A stretch of 47,907 nt of DNA from Candidatus Scatomonas merdigallinarum (GCA_018716305.1 DVKB01000002.1:1-47907); one strand, 5' to 3'. Shown: positions 1-7,590, counted from the stretch's first letter. Translations and numbers: made by a program. The notes: generated from the letters alone by a model not told the origin.

Positions 1-21
1 CGCCCTAATATGAGCATAAAA

Positions 22-39
22 GTGGGATGCATATCCCAC
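22..39. repeat. Small hairpin at window start
   Basis: A 7-bp perfect stem, GTGGGAT/ATCCCAC, closes a 4-nt loop (29-32). It lies just left of the covarying palindrome at 59-90 and is probably part of the same repeat-rich intergenic stretch. No gene is visible in 1-331 apart from the leader of the repressor gene. Confidence 0.5.
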
Positions 40-58
40 GATATGCGAATATTGGGTA

Positions 59-90
59 GGATTGTGGGAGTGCGCAGCACGGAACAATCC
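59..90 (+). repeat. Covarying palindromic repeat, copy 1
   Basis: Outer stem GGATTGT (59-65) pairs with ACAATCC (84-90) around an 18-nt core, GGGAGTGCGCAGCACGGA (66-83). The core contains its own stem, GTGC/GCAC, with a GCA loop. The same layout recurs at 749-780 and, on the minus strand, at 36080-36111, with different but still complementary stem bases. The core alone recurs at 3430-3447. This suggests a dispersed repeat maintained as a folded RNA or DNA hairpin. Confidence 0.75.
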
Positions 91-93
91 GCA

Positions 94-130
94 GGCATCA
101 TAGTTGGGGGCTTTTGACCCCAACATCATA
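94..130 (+). repeat. GTTGGGG/CCCCAAC hairpin repeat, copy 1
   Basis: The string GGCATCATAGTTGGGGGC is followed by a short loop and CCCCAAC, giving a 7-bp stem (103-109 with 118-124). A near-identical copy lies at 35938-35972, where one C is replaced by T and pairing survives as G-T. It appears to be a second dispersed repeat family, unrelated to the one at 59-90. Confidence 0.65.
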
Positions 131-271
131 ATTATTAATAATTCAGGCGAATTGTATTGGGGATCTGCACGAGCGCAGCCGGTATGCCTGCTTGCCGCCT
201 GTCTCGTAGGATACAGATTTCAGGAAATTTTAAAAGAAACAGGATTTTCTGAGGCAGGAGATAAAAAACAC

Positions 272-300
272 TTGCAAAATACCCTATAGGGGTATATAAT
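272..300 (+). promoter_or_regulatory. csoR promoter with CsoR operator in the spacer
   Basis: TTGCAA (272-277) and TATAAT (295-300) are separated by exactly 17 nt, a good sigma-A promoter. The spacer and the first base of the -10 hold ATACCCTATAGGGGTAT (279-295), an inverted repeat of the G/C-tract type known for CsoR copper repressors. A repressor bound here would block RNA polymerase, so the copper operon is probably autoregulated and opened by Cu(I). The upstream ATG at 299 overlaps the -10 and so cannot be the translation start. Confidence 0.85.
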
Positions 301-331
301 GCAGTCAGAAAAATCAAGCGAGGTAGCGCTT

Positions 332-637
332 ATGGAAGAAAAAAAAGAATGCTGTGTGCATGAGAACAAGGTCCGCTCGGAAAAGGAGTATAAAGACCTG
401 ATCAACCGGTTAAACCGCATTGAGGGGCAGGTCCGGGGGGTCCGGAAAATGGTGGAGAACAGCGCCTACTGTCCGGAGATCCTGATCCAGGTATCCGCCA
501 TCAACGCGGCCCTCAACAGTTTCAATAAAGTCCTGCTGTCCAACCACATCCGCACCTGCGTGGCGGAGGACATCCGGGAAGGCCGGGACGAAACCATAGA
601 TGAGCTGGTGCGGACCCTGCAGAAACTAATGAAGTGA
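332..637 (+). CDS. csoR: CsoR-family copper-sensing transcriptional repressor
   Basis: 101 residues, a typical length for the DUF156/CsoR family of all-helical metal-sensing repressors. The Cu(I) ligand set Cys-His-Cys is visible as C47 (in SAYCPEIL), H72 and C76 (in NHIRTC), which points to copper rather than the nickel or formaldehyde branches. The start at 332 is preferred over the in-frame ATG at 299 because the latter lies inside the promoter -10 box. A GAGG ribosome site at 320-323 sits 8 nt before 332. The N-terminus has an extra CCxH motif (residues 7-10) of unknown use. The copper ATPase gene follows on the same strand after a repeat-filled gap. Confidence 0.92.
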   Translation: MEEKKECCVHENKVRSEKEYKDLINRLNRIEGQVRGVRKMVENSAYCPEILIQVSAINAALNSFNKVLLSNHIRTCVAEDIREGRDETIDELVRTLQKLMK

Positions 638-641
638 TGCC

Positions 642-705
642 AAGGGTCAAAAGGTCATGCGTGCCATGCTTTGCATGGCAAAGCATGACATTGGGACCCG
701 CAAAA
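642..705 (+). repeat. Direct repeat A, copy 1 (hairpin unit)
   Basis: About 62 nt, almost identical to 801-864. The central stem TGCCATGCTTTG/CAAAGCATGaCA surrounds a CATGG loop, and GGGTC (644-648) with GACCC (695-699) could form an outer stem. This copy has one mismatch in the stem (A where copy 2 has G). Open frames through it are repeat-derived, not genes. Confidence 0.75.
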
Positions 706-748
706 CATGAGAAAGAAGCCCGAACAGGGCGGATTTCGAATGTTTTGA

Positions 749-780
749 GGATTTCGGGAGCACGAAGTGCGGAGAAATCC
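749..780 (+). repeat. Covarying palindromic repeat, copy 2
   Basis: GGATTTC (749-755) pairs with GAAATCC (774-780) around the core GGGAGCACGAAGTGCGGA (756-773). The inner stem is GCAC/GTGC, the reverse of copy 1 (GTGC/GCAC), so both inner and outer stems show compensatory changes. It lies between the two copies of direct repeat A. Confidence 0.75.
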
Positions 781-800
781 GTGGCATCACTCGAAAAAGC

Positions 801-864
801 AAGGGTCAAAAGGTCATGCGTGCCATGCTTTGCATGGCAAAGCATGGCATTGGGACCCGCAAAA
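801..864 (+). repeat. Direct repeat A, copy 2 (hairpin unit)
   Basis: Second copy of the 642-705 unit, 159 nt downstream, with one substitution in the first 62 nt. Its stem TGCCATGCTTTG/CAAAGCATGGCA is perfect (12 bp, 5-nt loop). It ends about 6 nt before the copA ribosome site, so a fold here could influence copA translation or create a processing point between csoR and copA. Confidence 0.75.
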
Positions 865-884
865 GATGAAAGGAGGAAACCGTC

Positions 885-3413
885 ATGGAACAATATAATG
901 TTACCGGCATGAGCTGCGCGGCCTGCAGTGCCCGGGTGGAAAAGGCCGTCTCCAAGGTGCCGGGTGTGACCTCCTGCTCCGTGAGCCTTCTCACCAATTC
1001 CATGGGTGTGGAGGGTACGGCAGCCGCTTCGGAAATCATCGCGGCGGTGGAGGAGGCCGGATACGGCGCGTCGGTAAAAGGCGCAAAGACGGAAAACAGG
1101 GAAGCCTCCCGGGGGGCGGAGGAAGATATGCTGAAGGATAAGGAAACCCCGAAGCTGCGAAGGAGACTTATTGCTTCCCTGTGTTTTCTGATTCCCCTCA
1201 TGTATTTTTCTATGGGACATATGATGTGGGGATGGCCGGTGCCGGAATTTTTCGCGGACAACCACATGGCCATGGGAATCCTGCAGCTGCTGCTGACTAC
1301 CATTGTCATGGTGATTAATCAGAAATTCTTTATCAGCGGCTTCCGGGGTCTGATTCACCGGGCCCCCAACATGGATACCCTGGTGGCCCTGGGCTCCGGA
1401 GCCTCTTACGGATACAGCCTTTACGCTCTGTTTGCCATGTCAGACGCCCTTACCCGGGGAGACATGGAAGGGGTCATGTCCTTCCTGCACGAGTTTTATT
1501 TTGAGTCGGCAGCCATGATCCTGACTCTGATCACCGTGGGCAAGATGCTGGAAGCCCGCTCCAAGGGCAAGACCACAGACGCCCTGAAGAGCCTGATGAA
1601 GCTGGCGCCTAAGACGGCCACGATCCTGCGGAACGGCCAGGAAGCGGAAGTGTCCATTGACCAGGTCCGGAAGGGGGATGTGTTTGTGGTGCGCCCCGGA
1701 GAGAACATCCCGGTGGACGGCACGGTGCTGGAAGGAGTCAGCGCGGTGAACGAATCCGCCCTGACCGGTGAGAGCATTCCTGTGGATAAGAATCCCGGAG
1801 ATCCGGTTTCCGCCGCTACGGTGAACCAGTCCGGTTTTCTGAAATGCGAAGCTACCCGGGTAGGAGAGGATACCACCCTTTCCCAGATCATCCAGATGGT
1901 CAGCGACGCGGCGGCCACCAAGGCGCCTATCGCCAAGATCGCGGACCGGGTATCCGGCGTGTTTGTGCCGGCGGTGATCGCCATTGCGGCAGTGACCATT
2001 CTGGTATGGCTGCTGACGGGACAGACCATCGGCTTTGCCCTGGCACGGGGAATCTCCGTGCTGGTGATCAGCTGCCCCTGCGCCCTGGGCCTGGCCACGC
2101 CGGTGGCCATTATGGTGGGCAACGGCATGGGAGCCAGGCACGGCATTATGTTTAAGACAGCCGTTTCCCTGGAGGAAACAGGAAAAGCAGAGATCGTAGC
2201 CCTGGATAAGACGGGCACCATTACCAGCGGGGAACCGAGAGTGACAGACATTGTTCCGGCGGAAGGGATCAGCCGGGAAGAATTGCTGACTCTGGCTTAC
2301 GCCCTGGAACGGAAAAGCGAGCATCCCCTGGCCCGGGCTATTCTGGCCGAGGCAGAAGCCAGAGGGCTGGAGGCCGGCCAGGAGGCGGAGGAATTCCAGG
2401 CTCTGCCCGGAAACGGATTATCCGCTCTGTGGATGGGGCAGAGGCTTACGGGAGGAAATTTGAAATTCATCAGCGGCATCGCGAAGATCCCGGAGGAGAT
2501 CCGGACAAAAGCGGAAGCCCTGGCAGAAGACGGCAAGACCCCTCTGTTCTTCACCCGTGACGGGCAGCTGGCAGGCATTATCGCCGTGGCGGATGTGATT
2601 AAGGAGGACAGTCCCCGGGCAGTGAAAGAACTGCAGAATATGGGCATCCATGTAGTGATGCTCACCGGAGATAATGAGCGGACGGCCAGGGCCATCGGCC
2701 GCCAGGCGGGAGTGGACGAAGTGATCGCCGGAGTTCTGCCGGAGGGCAAGGAAAGCGTCATCCGGGAGCTGAAGAAAAAAGGAAAAGTGGCCATGGTGGG
2801 AGACGGCATCAACGATGCCCCGGCCCTGACCCGGGCGGACATGGGCATCGCCATCGGGGCAGGCACGGATATTGCCATCGACGCCGCGGACGTAGTGCTG
2901 ATGAAGAGCCGCTTAAGCGACGTGCCGGCGGCCATCCGCATGAGCCGGGCCACCCTGCGGAACATTCACGAGAATCTGTTCTGGGCCTTCTTCTATAATG
3001 TGATCGGCATTCCCCTGGCGGCAGGGATCTGGATCCCGCTGTTCGGCTGGGAGCTGAACCCCATGTTCGGGGCGGCGGCCATGAGCCTGTCCAGCTTCTG
3101 CGTGGTCACCAACGCGCTGCGTCTCAACTGGTTCAAAATGTATGATGCCAGTAAAGATAAAAAAATCAAAACAAAACATTATCAGAAACAGGAGGAAACA
3201 ACCATGAAGAAAACCATGAAAATCGAAGGAATGATGTGCGGACACTGCGAGGCCAGAGTCAAAAAATGCCTGGAGGCCCTGGAGGGAGTCAGCCTGGCGG
3301 AAGTCAGCCATGAGGCCGGAACCGCGGTAGTTACCCTGGACAAGGATGTGGCCGATGAGGTGCTGAAAAAGGCAGTAGAAGATCAGGATTACAAAGTACT
3401 GGAGATCCGGTAA
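885..3413 (+). CDS. copA: Copper-exporting P1B-type ATPase with C-terminal CopZ-like domain
   Basis: 842 residues. Domains in order: N-terminal heavy-metal-associated domain with GMSCAAC (residues 8-14); membrane helices; actuator domain with TGES; the Cu(I) membrane motif C397-P-C399; the phosphorylation site D441-KTGT; the SEHPLA nucleotide-binding motif; TGDN and [10 protein letters not shown]; and a last helix with MSLSSF, typical of Cu(I) pumps. After a charged linker, residues 774-842 form a second metal-binding domain with GMMCGHC. It exports Cu(I) from the cytoplasm at the cost of ATP. AGGAGG precedes the ATG. It is probably co-controlled by the CsoR operator upstream. The second domain has its own ribosome site and start codon (see 3204-3413). 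Confidence 0.95.
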   Translation: MEQYNVTGMSCAACSARVEKAVSKVPGVTSCSVSLLTNSMGVEGTAAASEIIAAVEEAGYGASVKGAKTENREASRGAEEDMLKDKETPKLRRRLIASLCFLIPLMYFSMGHMMWGWPVPEFFADNHMAMGILQLLLTTIVMVINQKFFISGFRGLIHRAPNMDTLVALGSGASYGYSLYALFAMSDALTRGDMEGVMSFLHEFYFESAAMILTLITVGKMLEARSKGKTTDALKSLMKLAPKTATILRNGQEAEVSIDQVRKGDVFVVRPGENIPVDGTVLEGVSAVNESALTGESIPVDKNPGDPVSAATVNQSGFLKCEATRVGEDTTLSQIIQMVSDAAATKAPIAKIADRVSGVFVPAVIAIAAVTILVWLLTGQTIGFALARGISVLVISCPCALGLATPVAIMVGNGMGARHGIMFKTAVSLEETGKAEIVALDKTGTITSGEPRVTDIVPAEGISREELLTLAYALERKSEHPLARAILAEAEARGLEAGQEAEEFQALPGNGLSALWMGQRLTGGNLKFISGIAKIPEEIRTKAEALAEDGKTPLFFTRDGQLAGIIAVADVIKEDSPRAVKELQNMGIHVVMLTGDNERTARAIGRQAGVDEVIAGVLPEGKESVIRELKKKGKVAMVGDGINDAPALTRADMGIAIGAGTDIAIDAADVVLMKSRLSDVPAAIRMSRATLRNIHENLFWAFFYNVIGIPLAAGIWIPLFGWELNPMFGAAAMSLSSFCVVTNALRLNWFKMYDASKDKKIKTKHYQKQEETTMKKTMKIEGMMCGHCEARVKKCLEALEGVSLAEVSHEAGTAVVTLDKDVADEVLKKAVEDQDYKVLEIR
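3204..3413 (+). CDS. copZ: CopZ-like copper chaperone, possible internal start within copA
   Basis: Inside copA and in the same frame, AGGAGG (3190-3195) lies 8 nt before ATG 3204. Translation from there gives 69 residues with GMMCGHC near the N-terminus, which is the size and layout of free-standing CopZ chaperones. The preceding stretch reads as a low-complexity linker ([12 protein letters not shown]) whose codons make up the ribosome site. The cell may therefore make both a fused pump and a free chaperone. That both products exist is inference; the ribosome site and frame are seen directly. E. coli also makes a chaperone from copA, but by frameshifting. Confidence 0.55.
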   Translation: MKKTMKIEGMMCGHCEARVKKCLEALEGVSLAEVSHEAGTAVVTLDKDVADEVLKKAVEDQDYKVLEIR

Positions 3414-3429
3414 CAGACATTTGCGTCCC

Positions 3430-3447
3430 GGGAGCACAAAGCGCGGA
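3430..3447 (+). repeat. Core of the palindromic repeat, degenerate copy
   Basis: GGGAGCACAAAGCGCGGA matches the 18-nt core of the repeats at 66-83, 756-773 and 36087-36104 (reverse strand). The flanks do not form the usual outer stem, so this is probably a decayed copy between copA and the next gene. Confidence 0.6.
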
Positions 3448-3501
3448 CCAGCGTGTACTGCCCCGGGTGCCGGAACTGAAAAAATAGATAGGAGAATCCA
3501 T

Positions 3502-3876
3502 ATGTTAAAAGGCAGTATGGCGGATCTGTACCAATCTCGGTATGGACAGGAAACCGATGAAGTATTAGAATATTTTTACCAGCTTTTCTGCCGGGCTTTT
3601 CCCGAGTATACCATTCGGCGGGGCGTTCCGGCTTCAGCCTTTGGGGGAGAATCCTGGTGCGCTCCCGTGGACTTTCTGTTTTCCATCAACAACAGAAATG
3701 TTCTGGCAGTCTGCATCTGTGACCGAAACAAGTGGGTAAATAAACCATTCCGGGGAACAGAATATGCCGTACAGAGAGCGGGATTCCAGTATATGCGGTT
3801 TATCCGGCAGTTCAGCAATAAACCCGATTATGTCCTTGCAAGAGTAGGAGAAGCCCTGCGCCGGGCCATACAGTAA
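3502..3876 (+). CDS. Small DUF2726-like protein of unknown function
   Basis: 124 residues. The start at 3502 follows AGGAG at 3490-3494. The middle and end (VDFLF, then a beta-like VLAVCICD, then AGFQYMRF) resemble the DUF2726/PD-(D/E)XK nuclease fold, in which a VDF strand is followed by an E-x-D/K strand and a G-x-x-x-x-R-F strand. The catalytic Glu/Lys positions read C-I-C here, so if the fold assignment is right the protein is probably not an active nuclease. It precedes the reverse transcriptase gene, separated by a structured element. Function unknown. Confidence 0.55.
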   Translation: MLKGSMADLYQSRYGQETDEVLEYFYQLFCRAFPEYTIRRGVPASAFGGESWCAPVDFLFSINNRNVLAVCICDRNKWVNKPFRGTEYAVQRAGFQYMRFIRQFSNKPDYVLARVGEALRRAIQ

Positions 3877-3897
3877 GCGGGTCTTAAACATTACGTG

Positions 3898-4043
3898 AAA
3901 AGCAGAATAAGAAAGAACGCGAAGCACCTGCGGCGGGCAAAGCATCCTCCTCAAAACGGCTGTGCAGGTAGCCGGAGGGTGTACGGTCTGGTAACATCCG
4001 GATGCCGGATGTTAAAGGCATTTCTTTCTTATTCTGTTTTTTT
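3898..4043 (+). ncRNA. Long-stem structured element upstream of the reverse transcriptase
   Basis: AAAAGCAGAATAAGAAAGAA (3898-3917) pairs over 20 bp, with one G-T, with 4022-4041, enclosing 104 nt. Inside there is a perfect 9-bp hairpin, TAACATCCG/CGGATGTTA (3992-4000 with 4006-4014), and ACCTGC (3926-3931) can pair with GCAGGT (3964-3969). A T-run (4037-4043) follows. Two readings are possible. It may be an elaborate terminator for the upstream gene, or a non-coding RNA framed by long end-pairing arms just before a reverse transcriptase, the arrangement seen in retrons. The pairing is visible; transcription and function are inference. Confidence 0.5.
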
Positions 4044-4122
4044 AAAAATCCGGGGCGGAAGGCCCTGCGCGGACGTATTCCCCAGGAGCCATGCCCTAAT
4101 TTTTTTATAGAGGAGAGAACCT

Positions 4123-5322
4123 ATGGGTTTCCTGGAAGAACTCACGGAGGATTCGCTCTGGCAGGAATTTCTGGAAAGAAAGAAGGAGCAGAAGAGTCTG
4201 TCTCCCAGAGAGGAACAAGAACTGGCGGACTATGTGAAAAGCCGCAGATATAAAAAGCAGGCGGAGGAAATCCGCAGAGGGGCAGCGTTCCCGATTCCGG
4301 AAAAACATCGGATCAGTAAAACCGGAACGGACAAAAAGCGTACGGTCTATGAGTTCCCCGGGGATTTCGGATATCTGCTGAAGATGGCCGCCTGGAGGCT
4401 GTACCGGTATGACGGAATCTTTGCAGATAATCTTTGGTCTTTCCGCAGCGGAAAAACCGTGCGTCAGGGAATCCGCCATTTGCTGAACGGCTGCGCAGGT
4501 CACAAGTGGTACAGCTGCAAAGTGGATATTCACAATTACTTTAATTCTATCCCTGTACACCGGCTTCTGCCTATGTTGGAGAATATTTTCGGAAAGGATG
4601 CGGAGGAGACGGCCTTCTGCCGCCGGCTGCTTCTGGATCCCCGGGCGGTTTTTGGCGGAAAGATTGTTTGTGAGGAAAAAGGGGCCATGGCGGGGATGCC
4701 GCTGTCCGCTTTTTTTGCCAATGTATATCTGATGGAACTGGACGCCTGGTTTGAAGAGAGAAAGATTTTGTATGCCAGATATTCCGACGACATCATTGTG
4801 TTCGCGGAAAGGGAGGAACAGATCCGGGAATACCGGGAGCGGATTACTAAGTTTATCCGGGAATCCGGTCTGACTTTTAATCCGGAGAAAGTAGAGGAGA
4901 CAGCGCCGGGGGAACCCTGGTGTTTTCTGGGGGTTAAGGTCCGGGGCAGTGAAGTGGATGTAGCTCCGATTTCGGTTAAGAAAATAAAAAAGAAGATGAA
5001 GCGGAAGGCAGACGCGCTGGTACGGTGGAAGAAACGTAAGGGCGCCTCGGGAGAGCGGGCGGCCCGGGCTTTTATCCGCTGTTTCAACCGGAAGTTTTTC
5101 GAGAATCCGGTTCACAGCGAACTGACCTGGTGCCGTTGGTATTTTCCGCTGATCACAACCGACAAAAGTCTACGGGTCATTGACCACTACATGCAGGACT
5201 GCGTCCGCTATGTATTCCTCGGCCGGCATTCTAAAGCCGGATACAATCTGCGGTATGAAACCATGAAGGAGTACGGCTACCGTCCGCTGACGGCGGCCTA
5301 TTATGAGTTGCCCGGCAAATGA
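4123..5322 (+). CDS. Orphan reverse transcriptase (YSDD type), no intron visible
   Basis: 399 residues, with AGGAGAG 5 nt before the ATG. Reverse transcriptase blocks: KVDIHNYFNSI with catalytic D135; GAMAGMPLSAFFANVYLMELD-like block 4; Y220-S-D-D catalytic box in place of the usual YADD; CFLGVKV block 7. A helical, basic thumb-like region and a tail of about 100 residues with GRHSKAGYNLRYE and GYRPLTAAYY follow. Block 4 resembles group II intron enzymes more than retrons or diversity-generating elements. I see no endonuclease domain and no intron domain V nearby, and no retron-type VTG. A domesticated or defence-type reverse transcriptase is plausible. The last codons and stop lie in a dispersed repeat. 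Confidence 0.85.
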   Translation: MGFLEELTEDSLWQEFLERKKEQKSLSPREEQELADYVKSRRYKKQAEEIRRGAAFPIPEKHRISKTGTDKKRTVYEFPGDFGYLLKMAAWRLYRYDGIFADNLWSFRSGKTVRQGIRHLLNGCAGHKWYSCKVDIHNYFNSIPVHRLLPMLENIFGKDAEETAFCRRLLLDPRAVFGGKIVCEEKGAMAGMPLSAFFANVYLMELDAWFEERKILYARYSDDIIVFAEREEQIREYRERITKFIRESGLTFNPEKVEETAPGEPWCFLGVKVRGSEVDVAPISVKKIKKKMKRKADALVRWKKRKGASGERAARAFIRCFNRKFFENPVHSELTWCRWYFPLITTDKSLRVIDHYMQDCVRYVFLGRHSKAGYNLRYETMKEYGYRPLTAAYYELPGK

Positions 5323-5371
5323 GCATGAGGCATGGATTGCTCCGCACTCCAAAAGGGTATGCCTGTCTCAT
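5308..5371 (+). repeat. Dispersed repeat, partial copy overlapping the RT stop codon
   Basis: It begins TTGCCCGGCAAATGAGC, passes through GGATTGCTCCGC and ends TGCCTGTCTCAT, matching the outline of the full copy at 36053-36119 with its centre altered. The reverse transcriptase stop codon (5320-5322) is inside it, so the last few residues of that protein are repeat-derived. Confidence 0.6.
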
Positions 5372-5392
5372 ATTATGAAAGGAGGGGAACTC

Positions 5393-7378
5393 TTGAAAAT
5401 TGAGCTGGTAAAAGGAGATATTTTTTTTATCTCCTGTGATGCCATTGTGAACCCCACAGATGTAAAGTTGTCCGGCAGCGGCGGTTTGGACCGGGAGCTC
5501 CGCCGCCGGGCCGGAGAAGAGGTGGACCGGCAGTGCGCCGGTCTCCGAAAAGAGATGAAGCCCGGAGGGACGGTGGTTACCTCCGGAGGCTTTCTGCCGG
5601 TGCGCTGGATCCTGCATACGGCGGCGCCGGACTGCGGCAGGGAAACAGGGGAGAGTTATGAGCTGCTGAAAAAATGCTGGATGGATCTGCTTCTGGCAGC
5701 CGCAAAGCAGAAGGGGATCCGGCACCTGGCGGTCCCTCTGGTGGGTACCGGTTCCGGGGGCTATACCCTGCACAGTCCCTGGTACGGGGACAGTCTGTGC
5801 AGCCGGACTGCCGCGGCGGTTTTTTCCGCCATCGCGGAATTTCCCTGCTGCTACCCGTACGCGCGGATGCCGGAAAAGATCACCCTGGTCTGTTCCTCGG
5901 AAGAAAAATATCAGTCCATGGAAAGGGCCAGAAAATGGATCTTCGGAAAAGGACTCAGCAAGAGAGAGCGGATCTGCGGATCTCTGTTAGGAGGAGCTAT
6001 CGGGGACGCCCTGGGTTATCCGGTGGAGTTTCAGGACGCCGGACATTCCTGGATTCATGAGTATATCCCGGATCCGAAAACCGGCATGGCGCTGATCTCC
6101 GATGATACACAGATGACGCTGTTTACCGCCTGCGGCGTGCTGTGGGGATACAGCCGGTCCTGCATGAAAGGCATCGGAGGGGATATCTGGCATTATATCG
6201 GCTTTGCCTACGACGACTGGCTGAAAACCCAGAATCCTGACGGCCGGAAGCAGAAAATGCCTGTCAGCTGGATCCGGAATATCCCGCAGCTGAATGCGCG
6301 CCGGGCGCCGGGAAATACCTGTCTGTCCGCTCTTGAGGCAGGGGGAGGCAGCATCGAAAAACCGATAAATAACAGCAAGGGGTGCGGAGGCATCATGCGG
6401 ATCGCCCCGGTCGCCCTGTATGGCGGGGCCCATCATCACTGGGATAAAAAATATAACGCCAGAGCCTGCGCGGAAACAGCCGCCCTGACTCATGGGCATC
6501 CGTTGGGATGGCTTCCAGCGGCTGCTCTGGGAAATATCCTGTACGATATCATGCAGAATTTTTCTCTGGCCTATGCCATCGAGGATACTCTTCTTCTGCT
6601 GCGGGAAATGTACGGGGAATATCCCGAAACCCGGAGACTGACAGAGCGGATCAAATTGGCGATGTCCCTGGCCGCCATGGACGGGTACACCAGCTCCGTG
6701 AACCTTATGGCGGAGTTTGAAGTGACGGAGCGGCTGGGGAAAGGCTGGACGGGGGAAGAAGCTCTGGCGGTGGGCCTTTTTTCCGCGGCAGCCTGTCTGG
6801 GAAGAGGATTTGACCAGTGCGTGTGGAACGCCGTAGGGCATGAGGGGGATTCGGACTCCACGGCTTCCATTGCCGGACAGATCTGGGGCGCTTATATGGG
6901 AGAGGGCTCTTTGCATGATAAATGGCTGAAGAATCTGGAACTTAAGGAAGTAATCCGCGAAATCGCCGACGACCTGACCAATGACTGCCGGATGAGTGAG
7001 TACGGAACGTATTATGACGCGGCCTGGGTCAGAAAATATCTTTCCGGAGAAGACGGCAGCCATCTTCCGGGTCCGGGGGAAGATGCGCCCCATGTTTTTG
7101 TGCAGCGGCCCTGGGAGGAGAAAATAGATGCGAAAGAAAAAGAAAGCAGCGGCTGCAAGGTGGATTTCCGCCTGCTTCCGAATCCGGCGGAAAAAACCCT
7201 GGAGATCTTAAGCAATACAGGACCCAATCCCTGGATGGGCAGAGTCCGGCGGAGATGGGATGAGTGGGGAAATCCCATAGAAATGGAGTTTGTAACTTCC
7301 TATGCTGCCCGGAATTTTCAGGAGAGAGTGGTTCGGCAGATCAGGGAGGATCCTGCACTCAGAAGCATATTGGAATGA
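5393..7378 (+). CDS. Macrodomain / ADP-ribosylglycohydrolase fusion protein
   Basis: 661 residues. Start TTG 5393 is chosen because GGAGGGG (5381-5387) lies 5 nt upstream and the macrodomain begins exactly there (KIELVKGDI). Upstream in-frame ATGs read through repeat sequence. Residues 1 to about 175 match a macrodomain (AIVNPTD, GSGGLD, PLVGTGSGGY). Residues about 185-560 match the DraG/ARH family: GAIGDALGYPVEF, SDDTQMTL with metal-ligand D237-D238, NNSKGCGGIMR, HGHP and GDSDSTA with D486/D488. A C-terminal stretch of about 100 residues is unassigned. Both domains act on ADP-ribose, so removal of ADP-ribose from protein or nucleic acid is likely. The canonical macrodomain NAA loop is changed to NPT. 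Confidence 0.85.
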   Translation: MKIELVKGDIFFISCDAIVNPTDVKLSGSGGLDRELRRRAGEEVDRQCAGLRKEMKPGGTVVTSGGFLPVRWILHTAAPDCGRETGESYELLKKCWMDLLLAAAKQKGIRHLAVPLVGTGSGGYTLHSPWYGDSLCSRTAAAVFSAIAEFPCCYPYARMPEKITLVCSSEEKYQSMERARKWIFGKGLSKRERICGSLLGGAIGDALGYPVEFQDAGHSWIHEYIPDPKTGMALISDDTQMTLFTACGVLWGYSRSCMKGIGGDIWHYIGFAYDDWLKTQNPDGRKQKMPVSWIRNIPQLNARRAPGNTCLSALEAGGGSIEKPINNSKGCGGIMRIAPVALYGGAHHHWDKKYNARACAETAALTHGHPLGWLPAAALGNILYDIMQNFSLAYAIEDTLLLLREMYGEYPETRRLTERIKLAMSLAAMDGYTSSVNLMAEFEVTERLGKGWTGEEALAVGLFSAAACLGRGFDQCVWNAVGHEGDSDSTASIAGQIWGAYMGEGSLHDKWLKNLELKEVIREIADDLTNDCRMSEYGTYYDAAWVRKYLSGEDGSHLPGPGEDAPHVFVQRPWEEKIDAKEKESSGCKVDFRLLPNPAEKTLEILSNTGPNPWMGRVRRRWDEWGNPIEMEFVTSYAARNFQERVVRQIREDPALRSILE

Positions 7379-7440
7379 TCCGGAAGCAGCTGATTTTATG
7401 GATCAGATGAAAAGAATATCAGAATTCCTGTAAATTCTGG

Positions 7441-7468
7441 TTGTAGTTTTTTCAGTCTGTGCTATAAT
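7441..7468 (+). promoter_or_regulatory. Promoter of the folate operon
   Basis: TTGTAG (7441-7446), a 16-nt spacer and TATAAT (7463-7468). It lies just before the THF riboswitch, so the transcript begins with that leader. Confidence 0.7.
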
Positions 7469-7479
7469 GAAGTGCAATA

Positions 7480-7590
7480 GAACAGATGCAAAATAGGACC
7501 TCATGCGTCAAGTGTTCAACGGATGGGGAGTTGCCGTGAAACGAAAAGCTCGTCTTACGATGTGAGGTCCGCACCCGTTGCAATCAAGTA
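7480..7590 (+). promoter_or_regulatory. Tetrahydrofolate (THF) riboswitch
   Basis: The leader holds the conserved strings GCGTCAAGTG, GGGGAGTTG and ACGAAAAGC, closed by the stem GGACCTCA (7496-7503)/TGAGGTCC (7563-7570) and followed by CCGCACCC. This matches the THF riboswitch family known upstream of folate genes in Firmicutes. A terminator hairpin follows at 7597-7635, and folE begins at 7675. Folate binding would be expected to favour termination and lower expression of the pathway. Confidence 0.9.

Noticed and set aside
104-289. 61-codon open frame on the plus strand near the window start
   Set aside because: It begins inside a hairpin repeat, has no ribosome site, and ends before the csoR promoter.
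634-912. 92-codon open frame containing two VKRSCVPCFAWQSM-like repeats
   Set aside because: The apparent protein repeat is just the translated direct repeat A. It overlaps copA and has no ribosome site.
3898-5322. Canonical retron
   Set aside because: The layout fits, but the protein lacks the retron VTG feature, has YSDD and a group-II-like block 4, so the name is not justified.
3877-5322. Group II intron with maturase
   Set aside because: No domain V hairpin or intron boundaries were found and the RT lies outside any interrupted gene.
4123-5322. Diversity-generating retroelement
   Set aside because: No template/variable repeat pair, no accessory Avd gene, and block 4 lacks the SQ motif.
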